A stretch of DNA of 64,000 nucleotides from Ziziphus jujuba (GCF_031755915.1 NC_083384.1:30106001-30170000); one strand, 5' to 3'; positions 33,801 through 46,654 are shown, counted from the first letter of the stretch. A program made the numbers and translations. The notes: generated from the letters alone by a model not told the origin.

Positions 33801-36526
33801 CTATATTTATTTTTGTTGTTACGAGTTAAAAATGAAAATAATATTATTTATTGACTATTTTTCATTATTATTATTATATTATATTCACTGTTTTATCGTT
33901 TTAATCTTGGAAGTTATGAGTTAATTTTTTATATCAATTATGTGGCAAAATATATTGAATGATAATGCTTTTCATATTTTTGTTGGTGAACGGGGCTTAA
34001 ACACAAGAATGTTATGAATTCAACTCTATGTTTTGTATAGCTTTTTGATACTCGAAAAGCTATATTTGAGAGCCAAAAGTAACTTTTTTGCCAAAAAAAA
34101 AAGTACGTGTTTGGCTACAATTATCAATCACTTGTTGACAAAAAAGCAAATATTTTAAGCTTCTCAAAAAAGCTCTACTCTTATCTTTTGCAAAAACTTT
34201 CTCACTTACAATAATTACCAACAAAACAATTTATTACTTTACCTTTTTTCATTGCTATTTTAATAAAATATGCAATATATCAATAATTACGCCTTACATA
34301 AAATTCAATTGCTAAAAATGTTTTGGCTTCTCTTCTTATTTTCCTTTAATTCCTAAACATTATTTTTTTTATATATATTTAAAGAACTAATACATAAGCT
34401 AAAATCTAAATAATAAAATTAAAATAATGTAATTTATAAACAAAAATATTTACCACATTAATTTTTGAATATGTTATATGGTTATTAGTTAACATTACTT
34501 ATATTAAAAAAAAATAAAATTTGATGTATAATAAAAATAATATTGTACACATTTAAATACAAAATACTTTTATAATGCTGATAAACACTTAATTTAATAT
34601 TCAATGTACCTTTTTAATTGACAACCAAGTAGTCATTTACTTTTGAATAAAAATTCTTTTTGAAGAAGATTTATTATGAGATTTATTATGAAAAGCTCTA
34701 AGATAAAAATTTTATTTTCATAAATTATACCAAACAAATAACTATGTCAAAAGTCTACTTGATGATGACGCATTCCATTTTTTTGCAAGAAATGGGGAAT
34801 TTAAACACAAGACTATTAGGAGCTCTTTAAACATTTAAAAAAGTAGCAAATTTCATTTAGACCTTTTTGGTTTAGTCCTAATTACATTTAGATTTCATAT
34901 TTTTTGAAAAAATATTGGTAACCTCCAATACCTAGTTTCTATATCTATCAAAATCCACTTATCCATCATTTTTTACTAGTTAATTTTAATAGTTAAAAGC
35001 CAAAATAATATTTTTATAATTAATGTTATTCTATTATAAAATATTGATTTTCGTTAACCCAAAAAAAAAAAAAAAAAAAACACAAAACACAAAGCACAAA
35101 AGAACCTTCCTGTCATTAGGGAGTAGGTTTGTTTTGATAAGTAAAAAAATTAAATGGAGATTAGTAATAATGTTCTAAAAGTGTAGGGTGTATAATTAAG
35201 AAAAAAAAAAAAAAACCTAATGGATCTAAATTAAATTTACCTTTAAAAAATTGATTTTTTTTAATAAGAATTACAATATATTCTAAATATTATTGGTAGT
35301 TTTACTAGTAGACCAAGTCTATAAAAAATAAAAATAAAAAATAAAAAAAAAATCTTGGTTGTAGATATGATAATTAAAAGTGTCAAATAAATTATTGGGC
35401 CAATAATTTTCTTGTTCTTATGCCGAGAGAGGCAAAGAGGGTAGCTCATGAGCTCGCCCATTATGCTTTAAGTTTGGTTTTAGGACCTTCATGGGTCGAC
35501 TTTATTCATGATGATATATGTGTTCTGCTGGTGTTGATTAATACCTAATATTATTCATACGCCACATTTTTTTAAAATCTTCATCTATTTTCTTTATGTT
35601 TTTTAAAAATATCAAAAGTGACTCATTTGTCTATTTTTAGTAGTTTTACTAATTAATTTTAACAATTAAAATTAAAAAAAAAAAAGCAAAATCAGTATTT
35701 TATAATTAAATAACATTCTAAATATATAATTTTAATATTTAACTATTAAAATTACCTAATAAAAATTGACAAATAAATTATTTTTGACATTTTTAAAAAG
35801 TAGAAGAGAAGTAAATGATGATATTTTAAAAGTATAGATCTAACTAACATTATGATAAAACTGAAGACATGTAAATGAAAATTTATCCTTGATTTAATAA
35901 GATTTTCTCATTTTATTTTCAATATATATATATATATATATATTGGGCCTTATTATCAGGCAGATCCGATTTTGCACTACTTACTCATAACAGTAAATTA
36001 ATTACCTGGATCTCGTCGAATTCAATCCAGTTAGATTAGACGCTTCTGTCAATGCAGCCCTCCATTGATGCACCTTCTCCATTCTGTCTTTGAAACGTTC
36101 TTCAAGTTTAGCAAATGCAACTTCATAACTCCCCTTCTGTTTTCGTACATCCGATGGATTTATCTCATAAAAAATTGGAACGACAACACCCATCTTATTT
36201 CTTTTCTTGCATTCAAGAATTTCCACCAGTTCATTCAAACACCACGTAGATGAAGCATACTCTTTCGAGAAAATGATAACCCCGATTTTCGAATTCTGAA
36301 TAGCTTGGCTAAGTGTGGGTGAAATTTCATCACCAACCTGAAGTTCATGATCATCCTTGAAAGTTGAGATATACTTTGCAGATAAAGCAGCATAAAGATG
36401 GCTAACAAATTTATAGCGGGTGTCTTCACCTCTGAAACTGAGAAACACATCATATTTTTCTTGAATCTCATGCTTTTGCTGAGGAGAGATTGTCGAAGAA
36501 GAAGACGAAGAAGAAGAAGCAGCCAT
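30372..36526 (-). CDS. TNL receptor E (TIR-NB-ARC-LRR-C-JID), tail truncated
   Basis: Best-preserved complete gene here. Exons on the minus strand: TIR 36526-36006, NB-ARC 33688-32578, junction 32415-32056, LRR 31965-30952, C-JID 30869-30372. The exon lengths add to 3,504 nt (1,167 residues) with every junction in phase: TIR donor AG|GTAAT phase 2 into CTAG|G, then phase 0. Intron 1 is 2.3 kb, AT-rich and free of genes. All NB-ARC motifs are present. The only visible defect is a TGA (30372-30374) where paralogues have Arg, ending the protein right before the conserved basic/acidic/KKLKV tail, whose remnant is still readable to about 30,240 with one more stop. Predicted role: effector-triggered immunity, TIR NADase activity on oligomerisation (family knowledge). 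Confidence 0.9.
30952..31965 (-). CDS. Gene E exon 4, LRR domain
   Basis: 338 codons of TNL-type LRRs, from SLPELRRFNLSDSKF to the DFYGCEKLDQNTRN segment and LKFGLN. Donor GTATGTAT. Confidence 0.88.
32056..32415 (-). CDS. Gene E exon 3, NB-ARC to LRR junction
   Basis: 120 codons in phase 0, starting GTGAVELISLDMFE and ending LVELVLRGSPVEKLWNSRKAV. Donor GTATGC. Confidence 0.88.
32578..33688 (-). CDS. Gene E exon 2, NB-ARC domain
   Basis: 370 codons. EECELVEEIVENI opening; P-loop GMAGIGKTT (Ala for the usual second Gly), kinase-2 VLIVLDDVDS, GSRIIVTTRDEQVL, GNPLALKVLGSSL, and MHD in MHDLLRQMGREIV. Donor GTAAGTAT. Confidence 0.92.
33689..36005 (-). other. Intron 1 of gene E
   Basis: 2.3-kb AT-rich intron between the TIR and NB-ARC exons. 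The short ORF at 35261-35461 has no recognisable domain. The first 300 bp next to the NB-ARC exon closely resemble 63,590-63,990 upstream of gene F's NB-ARC exon, supporting recent common origin of E and F. Confidence 0.7.
36006..36526 (-). CDS. Gene E exon 1, TIR domain
   Basis: MAASSSSSSSS leader encoded by a TCT/TTC repeat. TIR motifs: KYDVFLSFRGEDTRYKF, KYISTFKDDHELQVGD, SKEYASSTWCLNE (catalytic-type Glu kept) and PIFYEINPSDVRKQKG. It is joined to the NB-ARC exon 2.3 kb away because the phases match. Confidence 0.88.
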
Positions 36527-36673
36527 GTTTACAAATTAAGGCTTCCTTGGTGAAGAATGGTGTAGATACAGAGCAAAATATGAAAAAAAAAAAAAAAAAA
36601 AAAAAAAAAACTTCGTAAAGTAGATCCAAAAAATGTTGACCAAAAGGACGAGGACTTATAACAGTGAGTCAGC

Positions 36674-36679
36674 AGTCAA
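36674..36679 (-). promoter_or_regulatory. W-box upstream of gene E
   Basis: TTGACT on the gene strand, about 150 bp upstream of the ATG, in the same GTCAGC(A/G)GTCAATGCC block seen upstream of A and B. Confidence 0.5.
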
Positions 36680-36974
36680 TGCCCATATACGTGTGTCTGT
36701 GAATATCAGAGTGCTGTCCAGCTATTAAGGGCTCCACAAGCTGGCAGAAAAAAAAAAAAACAAAAGAGTAACTTGACCTAACTTTCCTCTTATCTAATCA
36801 TTTTTCAGAAGATTTTTAATTTTGGTTAATTAACTTCCCATAGGGTTCCAAACATGAGATTAGTTGCAGAGCGTACCAGAGTTTTTGGTTTATTGCCTAA
36901 TTAACATCATCCTTAAACTCAAAAAGTTCAAAAACTCTTTAAAAGAATGGATCAAACCATATATGAAAGGCGGA

Positions 36975-37058
36975 TAGCAAAAGAGATAATTAACTATATA
37001 TAAATGTTCATTAATATAGCAAAAGAGATAATTAACTATATATAAATGTTCATTAATA
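36975..37058. repeat. 42-bp tandem duplication
   Basis: Units 36975-37016 and 37017-37058 are identical; the duplicated block at 38,550 has only one unit. Confidence 0.9.
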
Positions 37059-38919
37059 TGCAATTAATTATTTTGAAATTGATTAGCTAATATTTTATCT
37101 ACCTTTGGATTATCAATTTGGGGTGGTTGGAGGGTTGTAGCATCATTTTGTTCCTTGTTGCTCTTTTTTTTTTTTTTCATATAATTAATTAGTAAGAAAC
37201 TGAAACTTACACTGGTAAACTAGATAATTTCTCGACTGTTTCGTGCAAATTTTCATGTACTTTCTATGGTTTGAGATTTGTGGAAAAAAAGTGCTATGAT
37301 CACAGCCGCGTCAACTATTTTAAAAATTGGACTAAAGTATGTAAGCTAGCTAACAAAATAAACAATTGACAATACCTGACATTAAATCAAGTTTGGTTAA
37401 TTATGTAATGGTCCTGTAAAATAAATAAACAGAGAGATAAAAAGAGTTCTCCCCAAGTAATCATGTACAATTTCTCTGTAAAATAATTTAAAAAATATTA
37501 TTCGATTCTAGTAATTATTTTTTAGTAGGTTATATTTACGAATGTCGATTAATATAATATAATGTAATTAGCTTTTGTTTATATGGAATTTTCAATTTTG
37601 GGTGGTTGGAGGGTCATAGCGTCATTTGACACTCGCTGCTCCTTTTTATATGTAACATGTCATGAAATTGCCACGGGTAAACCAAGAAATTTCTTGTCTA
37701 TTTTCAAGGAAACAGTAGATGTACTTTTTTCGGTTTGGGTTTTGTAGAAAAGAAATATTCAATGGTTACAAACGCGTCAATGAGCCATCAAAAATATTAG
37801 TGGCACTTTACTGATATACAAGTATTTACCCTTTTTAGATTGATGTCGATTGAAGACTACACTTTAAATTCATTTTCTTGGAAAGAAAATCCAACAAATT
37901 ATTAATTAATTAAGAATGTAGTTTAAAATATTAAAAATTTCTATGAAAATTTTATGAAATTTTTATTTTTTAAATATATTAATAAAAAATTTAAGTTTCA
38001 AATGGATATGAATGTAATTTTCATAATATTTATTAAAATTTTTGATATTTCTTCATAGCTTTTATATAAATTTTTATCATAATATTTACATTAAATTTTT
38101 TATAATTTAATTAAAAAATTCATAATTTTTAATGATAATTTTTATAAAATTTTTTAAATTTTCATAAAAATTTTAAAAATATCTATAATTTTTTTATTAA
38201 ATTTTAGTATTATTTTTTTTTATAAATATTATTAATATTTAATAAATTTTTTTGTTATATTAATATTATTGATAATTTTTTTATCTTTTAATCGTCTAAC
38301 AACAAGCTGGCAGAGAGCAAAAAAAGTAAAGGGAACCCACAGTTAACTTTCCTCTCGTCTAATAATTTTTCATAAGATTTTTAACTTTGGTTAATTAACT
38401 CGACATATGGTTCCAAATATGAGATTAGTTGCACAACACACCAGAGTTTTTGGTTTATTGCCTAATTAAAGTCATACTTAAGCTCAAAAAGTTGAAAACT
38501 CTTTAAAAAAAAAAGGATCAAACTATATATATGAAAGGTGGATAGCAAAAGAGACAATTAACCATATATAAATGTTCATTAATGTGCAATTAATTATTTT
38601 GAAGTTGATTAGGTAGTATTGTATCTACCATTGGATTGTCAATTTGGGGTGGTTGGAGGGTTACAGCGTCATTTTGTTTCCTGTTGCTCTTTTTTCCATA
38701 TGACTAGTAAAAAGATGAAACTGACACTGGTACATCAGGAAATTTCTCGGTTGTTTCCTGCAAATTTTCATGTACTTTCTTTGGTTTGAGTTTTGTAGAA
38801 AAAAAAGTGCTATGATCACAAATGTTTATGAATAATCTATTTATGCTCTTTTTAAAATGTATGACTATTGAAGACTGCACTTTTAATTAATTAAGAACCA
38901 CATACATTTAGGTCGATAG

Positions 38920-39047
38920 TTATTAATTAATCAACAATTATAAACCTTTCAACCAACAAATTTTAAAATTTTTATTGTCATGCTTATTAATTAATCAACA
39001 ATTATAAACCTTTCAACCAACAAATTTTAAAATTTTTATTGTCATGC
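38920..39047. repeat. 64-bp tandem duplication
   Basis: Two identical units, 38920-38983 and 38984-39047, each ending TTGTCATGC. Confidence 0.9.
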
Positions 39048-39761
39048 AAAAAAGCATGACATTATGGTCAAGCAAATATAAATATTTTATGATCCAAGTG
39101 GACCTCAGTATAGATATATAACAAGAAACTTAAGTTTTGCTTTAAACTTGTACAGCATACAAGTTTTGAAATTAAGAAAAATGTTGTCCAAACCTTAACC
39201 TAAGATTAACGAAATAGTCAGACTCATGTTTTGAGGTGTCGTTGAAATGGACCTTTAGTTAAGGTTACCAAAATTTGTACACATTGAAGATGCTCAACAA
39301 GATCTCTTTGTTTTTCAGTGAGAGGCAGAGTATCATGATCCTAATTGTACAAACTCACTAGCATCTGTCCTATATTCCACCAAATTGAATCACTCAGGAC
39401 TCCTCAATACACAGAGGAACAAGTAGCTCAACCTCAACTTTCCTCTTACTTCTTCATTTTCATAAAATTTGAACTTGGAATTTAAACAGAAGTTTAGCTA
39501 GGCAACTTGTTTTTGATTCCATATTGAGTTATCATTAGCTTGATAAACTTAAAATAAAAAATTAATCGAGTTTAACGGTCAACCTTTTAAACAATGGGTT
39601 CCTTCTTCTACAAGTCCAGGTTGAATAAAGATTCAAACTAAGATCAGAGATATGATTTTGTAATGAATAAATTAAGAATCTTACAATCTAAAATATCAAT
39701 ATCACCCTGTATACATCTACCAGAAAAAATAAAAAAAATGTAATTTATACATTTAAAATTT

Positions 39762-39840
39762 GTCAGCGGTCAATCCCTTCTGCATGTGCCCTTGAATATA
39801 GACTGCTTCCCAAACTGGCAGAAAGGACAAAAGTAACTCG
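39762..39840 (-). promoter_or_regulatory. Orphan TNL promoter block with W-box
   Basis: GTCAGCGGTCAATC at 39,762-39,775 (TTGACC on the minus strand), then a stretch ending in CTGGCAGAAA that matches the region upstream of gene E's W-box. No TIR exon lies next to it, so it appears to be left from a lost gene. Confidence 0.45.
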
Positions 39841-40191
39841 GACATAACTTTCCTCTCACCTACTCATTAAAGTCCATAAAGTTATTTACCAAGGGAAAAA
39901 AAAAAAAGTCGATAAATATTCAAAGATGAGATTTTTTACATAACAATTTTTTGATTTACCAAAAAATTAAGTTATTATCAAACTCATAATGTTTGAAAAC
40001 TCTTTAAAAATTGGACTAAACTATGTAAGCTAGCTAACAAAAGACACAATTAACAATACCTAATATTAAATTAAGTTTGATTAATTACCTAATAGTCTTG
40101 ATTTGGAAAAAATAAATAAATAAAGAGAGAGAGATAGAAAGAGTTCTCCGCCAAGTTATTATGTACAGTTTCTCTGTAAAATAATAATAAT

Positions 40192-40341
40192 AATATTATT
40201 CGTTATTAGTAATTACTTTTAAACAAGTTTTATCTACGAATATCCATTAATATGTAATTGGCTAAAAATATTATTCGTTTGTAGTAATTACTTTTAAACA
40301 AGTTTTATCTAAGAATATCCATTAATATGTAATTGGCTTTC
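40192..40341. repeat. 75-bp tandem duplication
   Basis: Units 40192-40266 and 40267-40341 differ at only a few bases. Confidence 0.85.
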
Positions 40342-41936
40342 GTGTTTATATGGGATTTTCAATTTTGGGTGGTTGGAGGTTATAGTGTCATTTGCTTCTC
40401 ATTGCTCTTTTTTACATGTAACATGTGAAATTGCCACTGATAAACCAAGAAATTTCTTGGATGTTTTCAAGCAAACTGTAGAAAAAAAATAATATTCAAT
40501 GGTTACAAACGCATCAATAATATAGATATATTTACCCTTTCTAAATTGATGTCGATTGAAGACTACACTTTAAATTCTTTTCTTGGACCAGATACATTTA
40601 GTTCAAGAACTATTAATTAATACAGATTATAAAATTTTACACGAATACATTGTGACATGTCATTTTCATGCAAAAACCAAGACCTTTAACTAGCTATATA
40701 TTCCTTGTCTAATTAGCCAGATTAGCTTTAAGCTGATCATATAATATGTTTTAAGTCAAGCATATATATAAGCATTTGACAGTTCGAGTGGACCTTAATA
40801 CATACAGTTATTAAATTCTTAAGCAGGTTATGTGTAGTAAAAGATACTAGTGCTCTTTATTGAGTACCATTAGTGACAGATTAGAAAGGCTTTTAAATAC
40901 ACCTATTATATTATACTCAGAAAATTTAGTTCAGAATACTGTTCATCTGGATGTAAAAAATTCAGAACCATATTCATGGGTAATCTATAATTGGTTTTTT
41001 TTATTTTTATTTTTTCCCCAGTTTGTTCAGCAAATATATGTAAAATGGTTCATATTGGTTAAAGAAATTCATAATGATATCACAAAAAAAGGGCTTTCCA
41101 AACCAATGCCATGATCATAAAGAAAACCAGAGAAAGAGAAATTTTTAACAAGGCACGCACTTACTTTTCCTGTTTATTCCACGAGATTTAACTTTTTGAA
41201 AATATTATCTTCCTTTTTCTGTTTATTACCCCTCCTCATCAGTCATGTACTATCTCCACTGTCTTTATTTCCAATTCCCACTGAAAGCTACAATCTTCCA
41301 TAGCTTAAGTTAAGCTACATTCTCCATTGCCTTAGTCATGTTTCATTTTATACTACTACATGGCTTAAGTTAAGATTATCTAAATTTACATATATTGAAA
41401 TGGTCATTAAGGTGTCTGTTCTTTTAGGAAGATTGAGAAAGGCAGCCTAGGGAAGTAGTAGAAAGGAAGTTGATGATACAAATTGTATAAGCTTACTAAA
41501 ATCTATCCTATCTTCCACCAGATAAATCACTCGGACTCGGGGCTCCTGAAGACAAAGAGGAAAATTTTTTTGATATCATAATAAGTTATCATCGGCTTGA
41601 AAAATTTAAACTCCTAAGAAATGGACCCAACATGTAAGTTGGCTTTCGAAAGAGACAATTGACAGTAGCTTTCATTTGAAATTATATTCTTAAGCTCTTG
41701 TCCATGGTCACATACTTGAAAGAGAAACTTTGATCAAAATTTGACCGTTGAAATCAAATAAACTTACTTACTGATGGCTTTAATAATGAAGTAACTACCA
41801 AAAGTTAAGCATTGGAATTAATAATTTTATGTTAGGATGATCCTGATGATGAATGCGACATATATCCAATATGGTTTATCCGTGTCACATATGTTTCCTT
41901 CTATTTCTCACGCACCTTTCTCCATTACTCACATAT

Positions 41937-42659
41937 AGACACAATACTTGAGAGTATCTATAAAGTGCTCGTTTCTCACGATGCTATAACTTCCTTCACA
42001 TCCAAGGTTTGTCTTCCATACTTGAGAGTATCCACAAAGTGCTCATTTCCTCGAGGCAAAGAATTAAGCAAAATCATCGCTTGGTCCTCACCCTCAATTA
42101 AGATTTGCATATTTTCCGTATCTTGAATCAACTTAGTGAAGTCATCAAGATTATCACTCAAAGACCTTCCCTCTTTCATTTTGAAGCCATATAGCTGTTG
42201 CTTCAAATTGATGCGGTTTGGTACCGATTTAGCCATGTACCTCTCTTCCAAAACTCTCCAAACATCCGCCGCCATTGTTTCCTTCGATACCTCTTTTAAC
42301 ACTTTGTCTCCAAGACTAAGAATTATTGAACTATATGCTTTTTTCAATAATTCTTTCCTTTCTCTAATATCCATTGTTTCCAATAAGTGTTCCTCACCTT
42401 CTACAGCCACATCTAACCCTTCCTTGACTAACAAAGCCTTCATTTTCATCTTCCAAAGGCCAAAATCGTTTGAGCCCGTGAATTTCTCCAACTTAGTAGA
42501 TATGGTCAAGTTTGCTTGGGTACACTATAATCAACCGGGTACAACCAAGGGAACCACTAATTCCACCACAAGAAGCTAACAACAACAAGCTACACAAAAG
42601 CCCCAAATCTCCAAACTCCAATCCCTAGATTTTCACCAACCTAGGCTTTGATACCAATT
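41937..42659 (-). pseudogene. Truncated copia element 3: PBS and gag start
   Basis: Minus-strand copia fragment. Next to its LTR lies a tRNA-Met-type primer-binding site (42645-42656, TGGTATCAAAGC). The gag ORF runs from 42509 down to 41976: SNDFGLWKMKMKALLVKEGL, then VWRVLEERYMAKSV, LKQQLYGFKMKEG and AMILLNSLPRGNEHF, all typical of plant copia gag. After a stop, 41,937-41,972 repeats the codons around NEHFIDTLKY in another frame, then homology ends where host flank resembling 21,560 begins. Zinc knuckle, pol and 3' LTR are missing. Confidence 0.85.
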
Positions 42660-45600
42660 TGTTGAGATCCAACCTGTGTATAACAAGCAATATATATGTC
42701 TACAAGCAACACACATGTAACACCCTGTCCCAAAGTACAACAGAAATTTTCCAACTTTGACCGAGGTTGCTCGTTGACCGTTGACCGAAGGGGTCAAAAG
42801 TTGACTTTTTGACTCGGATGGAATTCTAGGTTGACTGAGGTATCGTTACGAAGTACACATTGGTACGAGTTCGTAGACTAGTAGCACGTTGAAAACAGAG
42901 GTACAGTTTGAAAGTTATGAGCAAAATAAGTTGAGGTCCAAACTGTCCAAGGTGTGCCAGAGTTGACTTTTTATTCATGTAAAGTTGAGCTTTGACTCAT
43001 GCATGATTGTGAAGTACTCGTCGATACGAGTCCGTAGACTATCGGCACGTCTGATTTGGACATGTGGTTTGAAAGTTATGGACATGCGAAGTTTTCCAAT
43101 TAACGCAATATTTTATTCTATTTTCGAATTATGCACAGTGCATGAACAGTGATACCACATGTTGACATCTTAGAGGTCCATGTGGGTGAACAGTACCACC
43201 CAGGTGGCCTTAAACCAATGTGAAAAGAGGGGGGAGGAGAGAGAAAGAGAGAGAGGAGAGAGAGAGAGAGAGAGAGAACCAACAGCCGCCGGAGTTACAA
43301 AATTTTCCGGCCGACTCTTACCACACGCACTGGCCAGGCAGGAGCGCCTCTTCATTTCCGACGAAACCCCAAAATTTCACGGCCAACCGACCGGCGACGC
43401 GTCCGGATCGGGGCTTTTTCCGGCGACGGCGCCAATATCTTCAACCGTCGAGATCTCCTCATTCCGGCATCCATTCTTGTCACCGCGGGTCCCGTTGAGA
43501 CCCTCTCCCTTCAACCTACAAAACCCCCAAAAATCTCAGCCATCAGCCACCGGACGCGCCATCGGAGGCGATGGTTTCCAGTGGGTCTCCGTGGCTCGCC
43601 GAAAAATCCAATTCCGTCGAGTACCCAGTCACGTCTCCGGCCCCTCTCCACTAATTCCGACCCGCTGAACTCAGATCCGGGGTCCTTTTCCTCCAATTCA
43701 TGACGGTTTGGGAGAATCGAGTCTCTAAATTCTGAGAGCTTTCCGGCGAGATTCCGGCCACCAGTACGATCTCCGGAAAGTAAGATCGGATTCATAATTC
43801 CCGCCTCACAAGCTTCGATTCGATATATTGCTTGTAAATTTTGGTTAACGTTTGCGTTAGTCCCCCCGGATACCGGGTACTATTTACCTGAATAAAATAT
43901 TAATTTATTTGAGTTGTGTAATATTGTTGTTTTAGGAGCACGGATGCGTCGTGGAATTGATCCCATGGAGGATTTTGGGTTAATTGCGTGCTCTAGGTGA
44001 GTGACCCACCTTCAAAATTAATTTGGAATGTTAAAACATATATATTTTGTGTAAATTGGTTGTTTGAAAAATATGTTTAATATGTTGAATATTTAGTAAA
44101 TTTATATTTGGAATTTTAATGCCAAAATTGAATAGAATTAAATATTTGTGCATTATAAAAATATTTTGGTTTTAAGGAATTTGAGATTTTGGTAATTATT
44201 ATCAAATTTCATTGTTGGAATATTTCATAAGTAAATATTTGATAAATATGTTTTATGTATTTGATATTAAGAGAATTTCCATATAAATTGTATTGCTAAA
44301 TTATAATATTTTTAATATATGTTTTGGTGCCAAAAGAATATATTTGGGAATTTAAAGAAATTGTGATTTGATTTATTTTAATTATTGCTATGGTTATTAT
44401 TCAATTATTGTGCACAATTATATGAATTAATTATATATGAAATTTATGTGGTTTTAAGGATTTGTTGATTTAAATGGATTTTGAGGATTGGAGAAAAATA
44501 TTGTTTTAAAGAATTATGTTTCAAAAATATTTATGCCATTGGAAAATTGTATATTTGAGTTGATGGAAATGGAATTTGATGGATTTGAAAATTGTATAAT
44601 TGTATCGATGGATTTTGTGATATGAGAAAAATTATATATATTATCGAAGTATTCATGCTGGTGATACTAAAGAAAAAAAATATGGGAAGATGAATTTGAA
44701 AAATGGTATAATTTCCACGGTGAATTTTGGAAAAATTACGTACCTTTTTATAATAAAATTTGGTTATTTATTTAGACGCACTCATACAGTACTGGTGTTC
44801 TGTACTGTATATGTTGATGAGCGCGCAAGTTATAATATCTCCCGTGAGTTGCCACTGGACTGAGGGTAGGCAAGTTTTATATAGTGCACATAAGCCGCCC
44901 CCTTCCATGGCCGAGATGACGGTTTAAGCAGCGGCGCTGTTGGGACGCCGAGATAGAAATTTCAAACCCTAAAGGTTTTAAACTCGTATTTAAATTAAGT
45001 GCATTTAATTTGTTTTATCATCTATTTATAATTATTTAAAATTATATTTTTGATACTGTTTATCTTAATTTATTTAATCAAATTATATGAATTATATATT
45101 GAATTCTTCTTTTATGTTATATTTCTTTCATGCAAGTATTCCAAATTTATTTTGTTATATTTCATTACATTTTATTCGTAATTTGGACTATTTAATTATT
45201 TATTAAATTAATTATTACTTGATTTGTGGGGTATAAAATATTGGATTTTGCGAAAATATTTTAAAAGGGGAACCTTTCCAACAGAGTGGATGGTGAGGGT
45301 GTTGAGAGGAAATATTACTTTCAATTAATTATTATTTATTAATTTTTTTTAATTGTTTGGTATCGATTAATTAAATTTCTTTTATTATTATATTATTAAT
45401 ATTATAATTGTACAGTAGAGAGGGTTACTCACTGAGATGATTAGCATCTCATATTTTTAAATTCCGTTCCCCTAGGTCCAGGTTGGGAGACGTTGATCGT
45501 CCGGGGCGAGCCCGATGTCTCAGTTCATTGCCGATAGTCCAAGAAGCATTTCTTCCCTTTTTCCTCTTTATCTTCTATTACTTCTTTATCTGACATTGTA

Positions 45601-46372
45601 TTAATTCCACATTTATTTGTATAATGCTCTGTATACTGTATTGGACATTTAGTTATTAATTATGCACTGATTTACTGTTATTCATTTGGAGTGCTGCAAA
45701 TTTGTGGAATCATATTGTAGTAATGTGGGAGGAATAAGGGGATGTTTCTAGAAGTGTGTTTTCAATGCAGGAAAATTGTGGTAAGTCCAACCCTTAGGAG
45801 AGGTTCTATCGGATTTTCCATTGGAAGGTTTGGTAGGGTTTCCCTGGGATCAGGGCTTGTCTAAGGTTCTGGTGAGGAATTTTGGACGAGTCCTGACAAC
45901 ACAACTCACAACTAGTCCACAAACAAATAAATATAGATGAAATAGAAGATCTCAGAACAAACATATATGAAAAATCTAGAGAGAGAAAAAGATAAGTACA
46001 TAAATATAAGAGGAGAGAGAGAGAAAAACACATAAAAGTTTTACATGATTCGATCAAGTGATCTACATCCACAGACAAGTTTAATCACCAGGACCATGGC
46101 ACCATTGATGGGATTTTGAAGAACCCACTATTTCTCTCTCTAAAACCAGGTAGAAAAGCCCCTCATCAGTTGTGGCATGAATTCCTAAGCTAACATATTA
46201 TCAAAGAGGGGTAAAATTGTAATTTTGGATTTTTTTTTTTTTTTTCTTTTCTCTATCTCTTTTCTCTTGCTTTCTTCCTCTTCACTTCATCATCAAACAT
46301 CATCCCATCAACTCCCCATATTCAGCATTAATTTAGAGTCATAAAAACAACAAGTTAATTTTAAGTCCAACA
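42660..46372 (-). mobile_element. 5' LTR of copia element 3, split by a solo LTR
   Basis: On the minus strand the LTR starts TGTTGGACTT at 46372 and ends CTCAACA at 42660, next to the PBS. It is interrupted by the 3,183-bp insertion at 42716-45898. Without the insertion and one 5-bp target copy it is about 525 bp long. The inverted ends (TGTTG/CAACA) support the boundaries. Confidence 0.75.
42716..45898. mobile_element. Solo LTR, probably gypsy type, with 5-bp TSD
   Basis: Starts TGTAACACCC and ends CCTGACA, flanked by ACACA at 42711-42715 and again at 45899-45903. It contains no gag-pol sequence, PBS or polypurine tract, so it is a solo LTR formed by recombination. The TGTAACACCC start and the 3.2-kb length suggest a large plant gypsy LTR (memory-based). 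A GC-rich part (43,270-43,790) contrasts with the AT-rich remainder; its ORFs (e.g. 43180-43668) encode nothing recognisable. A (GA)n run is at 43,235-43,278. Strand is not determinable without coding sequence. Confidence 0.85.
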
Positions 46373-46654
46373 TGTGGGGTCCAGCCTTTATCCCCTAAGG
46401 CCCAAGCCTATTAAGGTTTCAACCCTAGAAACCCTAGAAAGAGCACTATAAATAGATGCTTATTTTTCTCATTCTTGTATCACAAACACACAGTATAGAC
46501 AACACTGTTTTTTAAGAGAGGGTTTTAGAGAAGTTTTTGTGTATATCAATTTTATAGTTTATAATACAATTTTCTTCTCAATTTTTGTGCATCTTTTTTC
46601 TCTTCATTTTTGTGTTGGTTTTGTGTGTTCTTTGGTGATCAAAGGATCACAACA
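46373..46654 (+). repeat. Copia 1 left LTR
   Basis: TATA box TATAAATA at 46447-46454, about 75 bp into the LTR. Confidence 0.88.

Larger units (their letters stand above)
36527..41936. other. Intergenic DNA made of duplicated TNL 5' flanks
   Basis: No gene. 36,766-37,305 recurs at 38,332-38,823; 37,310-37,880 recurs at 40,005-40,580; 40,850-41,130 resembles the 3'-flank block at 22,330-22,590; and 41,150-41,937 resembles 20,930-21,560. A strongly AT-rich stretch lies at 37,915-38,290. An orphan W-box promoter block is at 39,762-39,840. Confidence 0.65.

Noticed and set aside
36006..36526. TIR exon at 36 kb as a separate TIR-only gene
   Set aside because: Its phase-2 donor matches the phase-2 acceptor of the NB-ARC exon at 33688, giving a 1,167-residue frame; a 2.3-kb first intron is acceptable.
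37915..38290. Possible satellite or matrix-attachment region
   Set aside because: Extremely AT-rich with short similar words but no regular period; attachment function cannot be judged from composition.
43180..43795. Overlapping ORFs on both strands in a GC-rich region, up to 162 aa
   Set aside because: They lie inside the solo LTR, begin in a GA microsatellite, are Pro/Arg-rich with no domain, and overlap in several frames, as expected for a GC-rich stretch with few stops.
42716..45898. Complete gypsy retrotransposon
   Set aside because: No gag-pol, PBS or polypurine tract between the TSDs; a solo LTR explains everything.
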